From Chryseobacterium sp. MFBS3-17 (GTDB lineage: Bacteria > Bacteroidota > Bacteroidia > Flavobacteriales > Weeksellaceae), in contig NZ_JAJEWK010000008.1 in assembly GCF_020687745.1 (NCBI RefSeq), positions 184,044 to 248,043 of the forward strand: a DNA stretch of 64,000 bases. Reading direction: 5' to 3'. This document shows, piece after piece, positions 1-7,917 of this stretch. The notes beneath the pieces are model-generated. The model saw nothing but the letters and a program-made list of their open reading frames with translations, was not told the origin of the DNA and did no database searches. Position 1 is the first letter of the stretch; each line of letters starts with the position of its first letter. Both the position numbers and the translations under genes were made by a program.

Positions 1-1
1 C

Positions 2-76
2 TACCCGCATTTCGGACCAAAATTATGGTATGACAGAGGAAGAACCTTCTTCGCCAATGTATATTTAAGATTTTAA
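2..76 (+). CDS. TonB-dependent receptor, C-terminal end (partial)
   Basis: An open frame entering from the left edge gives 24 codons ending RTFFANVYLRF and a TAA stop. The alternating aromatic pattern and the final Phe are what is expected of the last beta-strand of an outer-membrane receptor barrel recognised by the BAM machinery. Most of the gene lies outside the window, so its substrate cannot be judged. The next gene, 17 bp downstream on the same strand, is a DUF5689 surface lipoprotein, and such a pair is common in Bacteroidota. Confidence 0.6.
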   Translation, partial: YPHFGPKLWYDRGRTFFANVYLRF

Positions 77-93
77 CAGCAAAAATTCACGCA

Positions 94-2151
94 ATGAAAA
101 ACTATAAAACAATTCTGAAGTATATGATGGTCATGGTGGCTGCTCTGTTCATTACAGGGTGTGTGCACGATGATATCTATGATACACCCGATCTGCAGGG
201 GTATGAGTGTAAAACAGCAGATTTCTATACCAATCCGCAGAACGGGTACACCAAGTGGACTCTGGCAGAACTGAAAAACGTGCCGCTGAGTACACCCATT
301 ACAGAGAAAGCATACGTGGAAGCTTATGTATCTTCTACAGACCAGAGCGGTAATATTTATAAAACCATCTACGTACAGGATGCACCGGTAAATCCTACAC
401 ATGGTCTTACCGTGAGTGTGGATCTGGTGAGTACCTACACCAAGTTTCCGCAGGGAAGCAAAGTGTATATTGAGGTAAAAGACCTCTCTGTTACCACTTA
501 TGGCGGTGTGAAGCAGCTGGGAATGCAAACTCCGGCCGGAACCCGTATCCCGGAAAATGATGTGCCTAAACATATCTTCAGAGATTGTGACGTAAGAGAA
601 GAAATCATCCCGGTAGTAATGACGCTGGCAGATATGAATGCACAGTCTGAAAACCTGATCGGAGCATTGATTCAGATCAATAATGCTGAATTTGACGCAA
701 CGGTATTGTGTTCCGTGTACGCACCGGAAGGAACTACCGTGGACCGCAGAATCAGTGATGGCACTGCAACAAACCGCGTAGTGAGAAACAGTGGGTATGC
801 ATCTTTTGCCGGCAATCTGTTGCCTTCAGGAAATGGAACATTTGTGGGAATCTATAGCAAATTCAACTCTACCTATCAGATGTACATCAACAAAGCAGAA
901 GATCTGAATATGACCGGCTTCCCGAGACTTGATGGTATTGCAACAGACCCTTGTGGTATTGATTTAAACTCTGTGACCGTGAAAAGCATTGCCGAAGTAA
1001 AGCAAATGTTCACCGGTTCACTGACACCAATTACTGATGATTTCGTAATCAAAGCGAAAGTAACCGCCAATGATGAAACCGGAAACCTGTTTAAATACAT
1101 CTATGTAGAAGATGCTACAGGTGGTATCCGCATCAACATTGATAAGGACCCGATGTACAACGATCCGAGATTCCGCGTTGGAAAACAAATCTATGTGAAA
1201 CTGAACGGATTGCATATCGGAAATGTAAGCGGCGAACTTCAGCTGGGTCAGCCGTTTAATAATAACGTAGGAAGAATTGCCGCAGGAGATGTGTACAAAT
1301 TCTTCTTTGATTCCGGTGAAGCAGTTTCTGCTCCCGTACCTACAGAAAGAACGATTACCCAACTGACCGCAGAAGATGTGGGCAAATGGATCAAAATCAA
1401 AGATGTAAGATTTGTAGAAAGTGATCTGGGAGAGCCTTATGCCGTAGGAACTACTACCAACAGAACCCTTACCGACTGTGCCGGAAACCAGATTGTTCTC
1501 AGAACCAGTAATTTTGCCAGCTTCGGTGCTAATACCGTAGATGCAGGCCAGGGTGATGTATATGCCATTCTGAGTGTGTTTAATGGTACTTACCAGCTTT
1601 GGATTCCTAAGCAAACTCATGCTTTGCTGGAAGGGCCAAGATGTGATAACGCAGTAGCACCGGTTACCTTATTCAGCGAAGAGTTTTCATCTGTACTGAA
1701 TGCCTCTAACTGGACAGCGGTAAACGTGACCGGAGCACAGGTATGGGTAACTTCTAACCAGGGTTCAGGTGGCTCCTATTATGCAATGATGAACGGTCAT
1801 TCCAATGGAACCAACCATGCCAATGAAGACTGGTTGATTTCCAGAGAAGTGTCACTGGCAGGATACAGCAACATCAACCTGACTTTCGATTCAGATGTAA
1901 GATACAATGGTGATCCTTTGAAACTGTATATTACCAACAACTATTCCGGTGATCCTGCTACCACCACGTGGACCGAGCTTTCTGCGAATTTTGACACCAA
2001 TACTGGAGCTTGGGGCTTTGTAAACTCCGGAAATGTAAGTTTGAATGCCTTTGCCAATCAAACGGTAAGAATTGCATTTAAATATACTTCCACTACAGCT
2101 GCAGCCAATACATGGGAAATAGATAACGTGAAAATTAAAGCAAAACCATAA
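94..2151 (+). CDS. DUF5689 domain lipoprotein with C-terminal choice-of-anchor J-type domain
   Basis: This 685-residue protein begins with a lipoprotein signal (lipobox ITGC, Cys23), so it is probably anchored to the outer membrane. Two successive DUF5689 modules, about residues 30-270 and 280-510, contain the recurring SVDLVSTYTKFPQGSKVYIEV and RFRVGKQIYVKLNGLHIG type segments with repeated NR/NRT and GTYQ(L/M)(W/Y)I motifs. Residues 525-685 form a jelly-roll region with EDWLIS and NTWEIDNVKI, typical of choice-of-anchor J or MAM-like domains in Bacteroidota surface proteins. The gene lies 17 bp behind a TonB-dependent receptor, so it is probably a surface accessory of that receptor. The ligand is unknown. 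A clear terminator follows. Confidence 0.85.
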   Translation: MKNYKTILKYMMVMVAALFITGCVHDDIYDTPDLQGYECKTADFYTNPQNGYTKWTLAELKNVPLSTPITEKAYVEAYVSSTDQSGNIYKTIYVQDAPVNPTHGLTVSVDLVSTYTKFPQGSKVYIEVKDLSVTTYGGVKQLGMQTPAGTRIPENDVPKHIFRDCDVREEIIPVVMTLADMNAQSENLIGALIQINNAEFDATVLCSVYAPEGTTVDRRISDGTATNRVVRNSGYASFAGNLLPSGNGTFVGIYSKFNSTYQMYINKAEDLNMTGFPRLDGIATDPCGIDLNSVTVKSIAEVKQMFTGSLTPITDDFVIKAKVTANDETGNLFKYIYVEDATGGIRINIDKDPMYNDPRFRVGKQIYVKLNGLHIGNVSGELQLGQPFNNNVGRIAAGDVYKFFFDSGEAVSAPVPTERTITQLTAEDVGKWIKIKDVRFVESDLGEPYAVGTTTNRTLTDCAGNQIVLRTSNFASFGANTVDAGQGDVYAILSVFNGTYQLWIPKQTHALLEGPRCDNAVAPVTLFSEEFSSVLNASNWTAVNVTGAQVWVTSNQGSGGSYYAMMNGHSNGTNHANEDWLISREVSLAGYSNINLTFDSDVRYNGDPLKLYITNNYSGDPATTTWTELSANFDTNTGAWGFVNSGNVSLNAFANQTVRIAFKYTSTTAAANTWEIDNVKIKAKP

Positions 2152-2171
2152 CGGTGACGCAACTTCATACG

Positions 2172-2203
2172 AAAGCAACCTCATTCCGGGGTTGCTTTTT
2201 TTT
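2172..2203 (+). terminator. Rho-independent terminator after the DUF5689 gene
   Basis: AGCAACC (2174-2180) pairs with GGTTGCT (2190-2196) across a 9-base loop and is followed by eight T residues. Confidence 0.85.
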
Positions 2204-2330
2204 GATCCATACGGATCATACTGTGAAAGGAAACAAAACAACCATGAGGCAACAAATAAAGCAATCTCAGGAAGATCCAGACACGCAGCAAACCAATCGA
2301 TATCCGGAAATCCCGTACCAGATTCCGCCC

Positions 2331-2420
2331 GTCTCCCGTCCCTTATCTCAAGTCACCTGTCTCCAATCTCTTATCTCTTATCTCTCATCTCTTGTCTCTC
2401 ATCTCTTGTCTCCCATCTCT
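2331..2420. repeat. Degenerate pyrimidine-rich simple repeat
   Basis: About 90 bp is made almost only of C and T, with recurring TCTCTTATCTC, TCTCATCTC and TCTTGTCTC words of 8-10 bp. It lies between convergent genes and reads as a decayed microsatellite. It is followed by an imperfect palindrome around GATAGCTATC (2424-2433) and by GGGATCCCG. I see no gene in 2204-2452. Confidence 0.6.
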
Positions 2421-2452
2421 CCTGATAGCTATCGGGATCCCGTCCGGCGCCA

Positions 2453-2480
2453 CAAAAAAAGTCCTGACGAATCAGGACCT
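2453..2480 (-). terminator. Rho-independent terminator for the leftward DUF6702 gene
   Basis: GTCCTGA (2461-2467) and TCAGGAC (2472-2478) form a perfect stem with a 4-base loop. On the minus strand a run of seven T (2454-2460) follows. It lies just beyond the stop codon of the gene ending at 2505. Confidence 0.85.
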
Positions 2481-2504
2481 TATGTACGTGTTATCAGAAG
2501 CGGT

Positions 2505-2975
2505 TTAGAATGAAACCTCATTGGTTTCTTTTCCGCGCATGAAGTTCATTGTTTTTTGTTTTCCCCTGTACGCAATATTCACAAGATTGAACTGTTTCGG
2601 GAATGTACCCAGCAAGATGGTGTTTTTTATTCTTAAAGTGCTGATGTCTCCTATGCCGCCGGTCTCAAAATAGACCCAAACGGTTTCACCTTTTACCTGG
2701 CTGCCGGTGAAGGTCAGTTTTTTAGCGCCGCCGTTTACATAAACATCCATATTGTTGTTTACGTATTTTTTCACCTCGGCTTCAAACTGAGCGGTATTCG
2801 GGTTGATTTTAATAGCATCAGAAATATGGCTGGTATTCAGTTTGGTTGTAAATTTCAGGGTTTTGCTACCATCTATGTAATCCACTTTAGTCATAGAGGA
2901 ATAAAAATCCTGCGATGCAAAGCTCAGCATCACAAAAATTGTTAAAATGGATAATATCTGTAAAATTTTTTTCAT
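2505..2975 (-). CDS. DUF6702 family exported protein
   Basis: This 156-residue protein has an N-terminal signal segment (KKILQILSILTIFVMLSFA, residues 2-20) and a mature part beginning QDFYSSMTKVDYIDGSKTL. The pattern (F/Y)YxSxT-x-(V/I)xY, then a TxKLNTSHIS stretch, then VNGGAKKLTFTG and WVYFE, matches what I know of DUF6702, small exported proteins of Bacteroidota with no established role. It is the last gene of the leftward run starting at 5952, separated from the LOG-family gene by 60 bp, and could be part of that transcript or have its own promoter. Confidence 0.65.
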   Translation of the reverse strand: MKKILQILSILTIFVMLSFASQDFYSSMTKVDYIDGSKTLKFTTKLNTSHISDAIKINPNTAQFEAEVKKYVNNNMDVYVNGGAKKLTFTGSQVKGETVWVYFETGGIGDISTLRIKNTILLGTFPKQFNLVNIAYRGKQKTMNFMRGKETNEVSF

Positions 2976-3035
2976 TTCGTTATATATTTAATGGTATAAA
3001 TATATTTCTAAACTAGGTCGCAAAATATATGCCAT

Positions 3036-3794
3036 TTAGAAATTCACACTGATGGAGTACTTGTCATAGAACGCCTTAATGTGTGCCACGGCTTCATCTG
3101 CCGAATCTACCACGCGGTACAGAATCAGGTCTTCTTCAGAAATCAGACCGTTTTTCAGTAAGGTATTTTCAAACCACTCCAGCAGGCCGCTCCAGAATTC
3201 GCTGCCCACCAGCACAATCGGGAACCGGGCTATTTTCGCCGTCTGAATCAGCGTCAGGGCTTCAGATAACTCGTCCAGAGTTCCGAAACCTCCCGGCATA
3301 ACGATGAATCCCTGCGAGTATTTCACAAACATTACTTTTCTCAGGAAAAAATAATTGAAATCTATTGAGTAATCTTTGTCAATATACGGATTAAAATGCT
3401 GTTCAAAAGGCAGGTCTATATTCAGCCCGATGGATTTTCCACCCGCGTTTCTGGCACCTTTATTACCGGCTTCCATAACGCCGGGTCCGCCGCCGGTAAT
3501 GATTCCGAATCCCAGTCTGGTGATTTTCTCTGAAATTTCTACAGCCATTTCATAATACGGATCTCCTTCCTTCATTCTGGCAGAGCCAAAAACGGATACA
3601 CAGGGTCCCAGTTTGGCCAGTTTTTCATAGCCGTCTACCAGTTCTGCCATCACTTTGAAAACCATCCAGCTGTCTTTGGTGATGGTTTCATCCCATGTTT
3701 TTTCTTTAAAATGGTTTTGTACGCGCTGGTCTATTTCGTGTTCCGGTCCGGCAATGATCTTGGTCATTCCTTTCCCTCTTTTTATTTTACTCAT
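3036..3794 (-). CDS. LOG-family (TIGR00730-type) Rossmann-fold protein
   Basis: A 252-residue cytosolic protein. It carries both signature motifs of the LOG / lysine decarboxylase-like family: GGGPGVMEAGNKGA from residue 101 and PGGFGTLDE at residues 167-175. The family includes enzymes that release nucleobases from nucleoside monophosphates (phosphoribohydrolases, including cytokinin-activating LOG). The true substrate in Bacteroidota is usually unknown. The start codon is 5 bp after the stop of the nucleotidyltransferase gene upstream, which indicates cotranscription with the AmgK/MurU-like genes. The link in function to cell-wall sugar recycling is only positional. Confidence 0.85.
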   Translation of the reverse strand: MSKIKRGKGMTKIIAGPEHEIDQRVQNHFKEKTWDETITKDSWMVFKVMAELVDGYEKLAKLGPCVSVFGSARMKEGDPYYEMAVEISEKITRLGFGIITGGGPGVMEAGNKGARNAGGKSIGLNIDLPFEQHFNPYIDKDYSIDFNYFFLRKVMFVKYSQGFIVMPGGFGTLDELSEALTLIQTAKIARFPIVLVGSEFWSGLLEWFENTLLKNGLISEEDLILYRVVDSADEAVAHIKAFYDKYSISVNF

Positions 3795-3799
3795 CGGTT

Positions 3800-4513
3800 T
3801 TATTTAAAGTATTGTTCGGCTTGCAGCACAGATTCGGGTCTGCCTACGTCTACCAAATGGGCATTGTGCTGGTAGCCGTGAATTTTTTCTGTTAACATCA
3901 GATCCAGGTATTCTTCCATAATGGAAAACTTACCGGTCCTTTTTATTTTATTGAATATTTCCGGATTTAGGCAATGTACACCACTGAAAGCCAGTGCTTT
4001 GAAGCCTTTATTGAATTCTGCCAGACGCTGCTCGCCGGTTTCTACGTTCATCCACCCCTTCAGTACCCTGTCATCATTAAACAACAGTTTCCGTGAACTG
4101 CTCCGGTCTGATACCGCCAGAGTTGCAAAATCCTGTTTCTGTTTGTGATACTGTACAAATTCAGTAATGTTGAGATCGGTAAGGATGTCCGCATTCATAA
4201 TCAGAAAATCTCCGTGGCTGTCCAGAAACCTTTTGGCAAAAACCAGTCCGCCACCGGTTTCCAGCAATTCTTCATGCTCATCTGATATTTCAATTTTTGC
4301 GCCGAAATCATCGTTCAGTTTCAGAAAATCCACAATCTGACTCCCGAAATGGTGAATATTGATTACGAATTCATTGATGCCATAGGACTGCAGGTACTTA
4401 ATGTTGCGCTCCAACAACGGGATACCGTTCACTTTCACCAGCGCTTTGGGGTGGTGATCGGTAAATGGTTTCAGCCGGGTTCCTTTTCCGGCAGCAAATA
4501 AAAGTGCTTTCAT
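3800..4513 (-). CDS. NTP-transferase, MurU-like sugar-1-phosphate nucleotidyltransferase
   Basis: A 237-residue cytosolic enzyme of the nucleotidyltransferase superfamily. The N-terminal nucleotide-binding motif LFAAGKGTRLKPFT spans residues 5-18, HPKAL follows, and a metal-binding NADILTD and a late VDVGRPES complete the fold. MurU-type enzymes make UDP-MurNAc from MurNAc-1-phosphate. This assignment is supported mainly by context: the AmgK-like kinase that would supply the sugar-1-phosphate is two genes upstream in the same operon. Other sugar-1-phosphates cannot be excluded from sequence alone. There is a 15-bp gap from the preceding gene. Confidence 0.75.
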   Translation of the reverse strand: MKALLFAAGKGTRLKPFTDHHPKALVKVNGIPLLERNIKYLQSYGINEFVINIHHFGSQIVDFLKLNDDFGAKIEISDEHEELLETGGGLVFAKRFLDSHGDFLIMNADILTDLNITEFVQYHKQKQDFATLAVSDRSSSRKLLFNDDRVLKGWMNVETGEQRLAEFNKGFKALAFSGVHCLNPEIFNKIKRTGKFSIMEEYLDLMLTEKIHGYQHNAHLVDVGRPESVLQAEQYFK

Positions 4514-4528
4514 GGATGTCGGGTCAGG

Positions 4529-4936
4529 TTAGGCGTTCAGTTGGGGTTGCTCATCATGCTGTACCGTAACGGTAACCTGCGGATATTTCTCCCGGATAAA
4601 CTTTGCGGTCTGCTCTGCGCTGTACACCGAGCGGTGCTGTCCGCCGGTACAGCCGAAATTAATCTGCAGATGTTCAAAATCACGGCTCACGTAATTGTCT
4701 ATGGTAATGGAAATCAGATCATGAATGAGTTTCAGAAACACAGGCATCTCGGTCTTCTGTTCCAGAAACTCCTGTACAGGTAAGTCCTTGCCGGTTTGTG
4801 GTTTGTATTCATCTATGCGTCCCGGATTCAATATGCCCCGGCAGTCAAAGGTGAAGCCGCCGCCGTTTGTGGTGATGTCTTTGGGAATTCCCCCTTTTTT
4901 ATATGAAAAACTGTGTATTTCAATCGTTAAACTCAT
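4529..4936 (-). CDS. Free-standing RapZ C-terminal domain protein
   Basis: A 135-residue protein carrying the conserved core of the RapZ C-terminal domain, FGCTGGQHRSV at residues 94-104, and an N-terminal segment with DCRGILNPGR. In proteobacterial RapZ this domain senses glucosamine-6-phosphate and binds RNA. It is normally fused to an N-terminal P-loop kinase domain, which is absent here. In this window it lies between the AmgK-like kinase (5 bp gap) and the MurU-like transferase (15 bp gap), which suggests a role in sensing or binding an amino-sugar metabolite of the cell-wall recycling route. That role is inference. Confidence 0.8.
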   Translation of the reverse strand: MSLTIEIHSFSYKKGGIPKDITTNGGGFTFDCRGILNPGRIDEYKPQTGKDLPVQEFLEQKTEMPVFLKLIHDLISITIDNYVSRDFEHLQINFGCTGGQHRSVYSAEQTAKFIREKYPQVTVTVQHDEQPQLNA

Positions 4937-4941
4937 AAAAT

Positions 4942-5952
4942 TTATCCTCTTAAATCATTAATCTTCTCCTGAACTTCCGGGGTGTCCAGCTGCTCAATCA
5001 GTTGCTTCAGTTCCGGGAAGTTATTCATTTTTTCCCAATCTGCCGAAAATTTCGTGAGATTTTCAATCCCTTTATCTACGCTTGCCATAAAATGGGCTTT
5101 GCGCTGTACGAGCCCGCGAAAGCCGTATGCGCCCAGAACCTGCAGAAACCGGATGAGTTGCAAAGGCCGGAATGACTCATACAGCGGGTTGCGTTCCTGC
5201 TCATTCTCAATAAATCCGGCAAAGTAAGCTACCATTTCCCGGCGGAAATCCTCCGGAAAGTCGGCTTTGGCCTGATACAGAAACGAAATAACGTCATACA
5301 TCCGCGGCCCCTCCATAGCAGACTGATAATCAATGAAGAATACTTGATCAGAATCATTTACCATGATATTCCGGGCCTGAAAGTCACGCAACATGATGCT
5401 TTTTGGTCCCAAAGATTCCGTGAGAGCAGCAATCTTTTTAAATTCCTGAATCAGAGCCGCCTTCCGGTAGGGAAGTTCCAGCGCATCTGCAATGAAACTT
5501 TTGAAATAGAACAGATCGTTCAGTACAGGAAGTTCGTCATATCTTTCATATTCAAACGTGCGGCTGTAATCTGTTTTTCCCCGTGTTTGCTCCTGCATGT
5601 TGCAGAGGTGTTCCAGACTTTGTTTCACCAGTGCTTTTACACGGTCTGTAAGTCCTTCTTCGGCTATGATTTCAGAAAGGGTTCTGCGCCCCTTATGCTC
5701 CTGGATGTACAGCGTGCGGTTTGCGGTTACAGCATATACCTTCGGCGTATTGAGTTTCAGTTCCGAAAATAATCCTGAAAAGTACAGAAAACATTCGTTT
5801 TCGGCAACATTGTGATTGCTGGTAATGATGTAGTCTATGCCGCCTGAGGTGCCCACAAAATTCCTGCGGGCAGAACCGCTTTGGGGCAAAGCGTAAAAAA
5901 CCGATGCTTTTTCACCGGTAAACTGTTCTAGAAATTGTTGTGCTTCTTCCAA
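4942..5952 (-). CDS. Aminoglycoside phosphotransferase-fold kinase, AmgK-like
   Basis: A 336-residue cytosolic kinase of the APH/choline kinase fold. The catalytic loop is MLRDFQARNIMV, in which Asp is the catalytic base and Asn a metal ligand. The metal-binding FFIDYQSAMEGPRMYDVIS (DFG-equivalent Asp) follows. AmgK enzymes phosphorylate the anomeric carbon of MurNAc and GlcNAc, and their RD-x(3)-N-(L/I) and ID-(F/Y)-Q-x-A patterns match this one. Placed directly upstream of the RapZ-C and MurU-like genes, it would start a short anabolic recycling route to UDP-MurNAc. The enzyme's sugar specificity is inferred from the operon. Confidence 0.75.
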   Translation of the reverse strand: MEEAQQFLEQFTGEKASVFYALPQSGSARRNFVGTSGGIDYIITSNHNVAENECFLYFSGLFSELKLNTPKVYAVTANRTLYIQEHKGRRTLSEIIAEEGLTDRVKALVKQSLEHLCNMQEQTRGKTDYSRTFEYERYDELPVLNDLFYFKSFIADALELPYRKAALIQEFKKIAALTESLGPKSIMLRDFQARNIMVNDSDQVFFIDYQSAMEGPRMYDVISFLYQAKADFPEDFRREMVAYFAGFIENEQERNPLYESFRPLQLIRFLQVLGAYGFRGLVQRKAHFMASVDKGIENLTKFSADWEKMNNFPELKQLIEQLDTPEVQEKINDLRG

Positions 5953-5998
5953 AATTGCTGACTATTTTACAAATATAATCATTTGCAGGCTATTTTGT

Positions 5999-6006
5999 TA
6001 TCTTTG
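5999..6006 (+). promoter_or_regulatory. -7 promoter box of xrtF
   Basis: TATCTTTG fits the Bacteroidota TAnnTTTG consensus exactly. Its 3' end is only 4 bases before the ATG at 6011, so the transcript would have almost no 5' leader. Confidence 0.5.
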
Positions 6007-6010
6007 CAGC

Positions 6011-6532
6011 ATGTTCCAGGATTTCAAACCGGTGTTGCTGATACTGCTGAAATTTACAGCCATTTATCTTGTGCTGTTTTTCGGGTATCAGGCCTACCTC
6101 ACCCAAACGGAGATTCACGGCCTGGATCCGTTCTCTCAGTCGGTGGCAAAGCAGGTCGGTTTTCTGCAGAATAACCTGGGCTATCCCACAGAACTTACAC
6201 ATGATGCCAAAAACCTCACCACCGGATTCCGCGTGAAAGGAATTTATGTTTCCCGCATGGTAGAAGGCTGCAATGCGATATCGGTAATGATCTGGTTTGT
6301 GGCTTTCGTGGTGGCTTTTTACCGGGGCATCAAGACCCTGTGGTTTATTCTGGGCGGACTGCTCATATTGCATATCATGAATGTGCTGCGCATTATGGGG
6401 CTCAATATGGTTTTGGCCGATATGCCGCAATATGGAAAAATAGCCCATGATTATCTTTTCCCTGCGGTGATTTACGGTACGGTGGTGGCACTCTGGCTGA
6501 TTTGGATTAAATTTTTTGCGCTGAAAAAATGA
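6011..6532 (+). CDS. xrtF: Exosortase family protein XrtF
   Basis: A 173-residue integral membrane protein with about four hydrophobic helices. The three exosortase catalytic residues are visible: Cys87 in VEGCNAIS, Arg127 in MNVLRIMGLN and His146 in KIAHDYLFP. Exosortases are membrane transpeptidases that process proteins carrying a short C-terminal sorting signal. The XrtF subtype is the short version found in flavobacteria, matching the length here. The next gene overlaps by ATGA and encodes its usual partner. I did not see a substrate with an obvious sorting tail in this window. The start is fixed by the -7 box directly upstream. Confidence 0.85.
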   Translation: MFQDFKPVLLILLKFTAIYLVLFFGYQAYLTQTEIHGLDPFSQSVAKQVGFLQNNLGYPTELTHDAKNLTTGFRVKGIYVSRMVEGCNAISVMIWFVAFVVAFYRGIKTLWFILGGLLILHIMNVLRIMGLNMVLADMPQYGKIAHDYLFPAVIYGTVVALWLIWIKFFALKK

Positions 6533-6960
6533 AAAAGATATTCCGGTGGTTCATGGTTTTGGTGGGTATCTGCGGCCTGATAGCTGTTCGGGTGATTGAA
6601 AATCATGCTTTTTATGATCCTTTTATCGGGTATTTTAAGGAAACCGGTCTGCATAACGATCTCCCGGAATTTGACTGGTCACGGCTGATTCTGCATCATG
6701 TTTTCAGGTTTATGCTGAATGTGGCTGCCTCGGCCGTAATCATTCATTTCATGTTCCTGAATAAAAAATGGACGGTACAGGCTGTGGCACTGATGCTGAT
6801 CTTTTTCGCCATCTGTCTGCCGGTGTACCTTTACTGTATTGCTACCGGATTTGCTGCCGGTGAAGTATTCTCCTTTTATATGCGGCGGTTTGTCATTCAG
6901 CCGTTAATATTGCTTTTAATTATTCCTATGTTTTACTACCGGAAACATATTGAAGAATAA
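6529..6960 (+). CDS. Exosortase F system-associated membrane protein
   Basis: A 143-residue protein with four hydrophobic segments (about residues 4-22, 56-78, 81-104 and 113-137). Its start codon overlaps the xrtF stop codon (ATGA), so the two are probably translated in a coupled manner. In flavobacteria a small membrane protein of this kind regularly follows XrtF and is named after that association. Its molecular role is unknown. The identification rests on length, topology and position. Confidence 0.75.
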   Translation: MKKIFRWFMVLVGICGLIAVRVIENHAFYDPFIGYFKETGLHNDLPEFDWSRLILHHVFRFMLNVAASAVIIHFMFLNKKWTVQAVALMLIFFAICLPVYLYCIATGFAAGEVFSFYMRRFVIQPLILLLIIPMFYYRKHIEE

Positions 6961-6964
6961 GTCT

Positions 6965-6972
6965 TAATTTTG
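6965..6972 (+). promoter_or_regulatory. -7 promoter box of the WG-repeat gene
   Basis: TAATTTTG fits TAnnTTTG and lies 25 bases before the ATG at 6998. No convincing -33 TTG is seen at the usual distance. Confidence 0.4.
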
Positions 6973-6997
6973 GCAATGTTTTTGAAAACCAGAATGC

Positions 6998-7726
6998 ATG
7001 AAAAAATTTTTGCAGATATTGTTTGCTTTGAATATGCTCTTCCTCACGGCCCAATCCGGAAGTGACAACGCCTCTGTGCAGTTGGCAGCCGAAAGTCAGG
7101 AGCACACTCCGGTAAACCGGGACGTGCCGGAGCTGATTCCACAGCAGCGGAATGGCAGCTACGGATTTGTGGACCGGAAAGGCAACATCGTAATCCGGCC
7201 GGAATACAGCAATGTGGGATTTTTTACGGAAGACTGCAACCTGCTGAATTCTCCCAATGCAAAAGTCAGAAAATTCGGTTCAGACCAGTTCGCCTCGGTA
7301 CGGAAGGGCGGTGTGGATTTCAGGATTGATAAAAAAGGGAAAAGGGTGTATCAGTATAAAAATGCCGATCTGGCCAAATGTCCTTTTGAGTTTAAAAAAC
7401 AACGCTATTTTTCGTATATCCGCCAGGGATATTACGGAATCATTGAGGAGACTTCCTTTACCAATCCGGAGGATTACCGCAATTATATTATTTATCCGCA
7501 ATACACCTATCTTCATATTATGGAAGGTGATGACCTGAACAATCCCATGATTATTGCCTCCCGGAACAACCGCTTCGGGGTGATTGATATTCACAACAAA
7601 GTCATCATTCCGTTTGAGTACAGTGATATCAAACGGAATTACAGCTGGAAACTTGCACGTTTGTTTGAAGTGACCAAAGACGGCAAGAATTATTATTACA
7701 TTGACGCAAAAAATAAAGGTTATTAA
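6998..7726 (+). CDS. Exported WG-repeat protein
   Basis: A 242-residue protein with an N-terminal signal segment (KKFLQILFALNMLFLTAQ, residues 2-19) and no lipobox. Two clear WG-type repeats are visible: GSYGFVDRKGNIVIRPEYS and NRFGVIDIHNKVIIPFEYS, with weaker copies between them. WG repeats are short beta-rich units common in exported Bacteroidota proteins of unknown function. The gene stands 37 bp after the exosortase pair, but nothing suggests it is an exosortase substrate, since its C-terminus is hydrophilic (YYIDAKNKGY). Confidence 0.8.
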   Translation: MKKFLQILFALNMLFLTAQSGSDNASVQLAAESQEHTPVNRDVPELIPQQRNGSYGFVDRKGNIVIRPEYSNVGFFTEDCNLLNSPNAKVRKFGSDQFASVRKGGVDFRIDKKGKRVYQYKNADLAKCPFEFKKQRYFSYIRQGYYGIIEETSFTNPEDYRNYIIYPQYTYLHIMEGDDLNNPMIIASRNNRFGVIDIHNKVIIPFEYSDIKRNYSWKLARLFEVTKDGKNYYYIDAKNKGY

Positions 7727-7757
7727 TTAAAATATTCGTAATTTCGCGATCAGAAAT

Positions 7758-7832
7758 TAAAGGGGTGCTGTCACAAGCTGAGATTATACCCAATGAACCT
7801 GGAACAGGTAATGCTGTTTAGGGAAAATCTGA
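7758..7832 (+). promoter_or_regulatory. TPP (THI-box) riboswitch
   Basis: The conserved aptamer core is present in order: GGGGTGC, then GCTGAGAT, ACCC, TGAACCTG, CAGGTAATGC and finally TTTAGGGAAAAT. These correspond to the thiamine-pyrophosphate-binding helices and loops of the THI element. It lies 86 bases ahead of a TonB-dependent receptor, so that receptor should be repressed when TPP is plentiful. A perfect 6-bp hairpin (TTCTGC/GCAGAA, 7836-7853) follows directly but lacks a T-run, which would fit control of translation or an anti-sequestering helix more than termination. Confidence 0.95.
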
Positions 7833-7917
7833 CTCTTCTGCCATGATGCAGAAAGCCGGAAACTGTATAATTTATTTGTTCCCCTTTTATTCAATTAATT
7901 TTAAAAAATTTAAAAGA

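Noticed and set aside
2154..2513. Open frames through the pyrimidine-rich stretch
   Set aside because: The translation is a monotonous Ser/Leu/Ile run produced by the simple repeat, overlapping two terminators.
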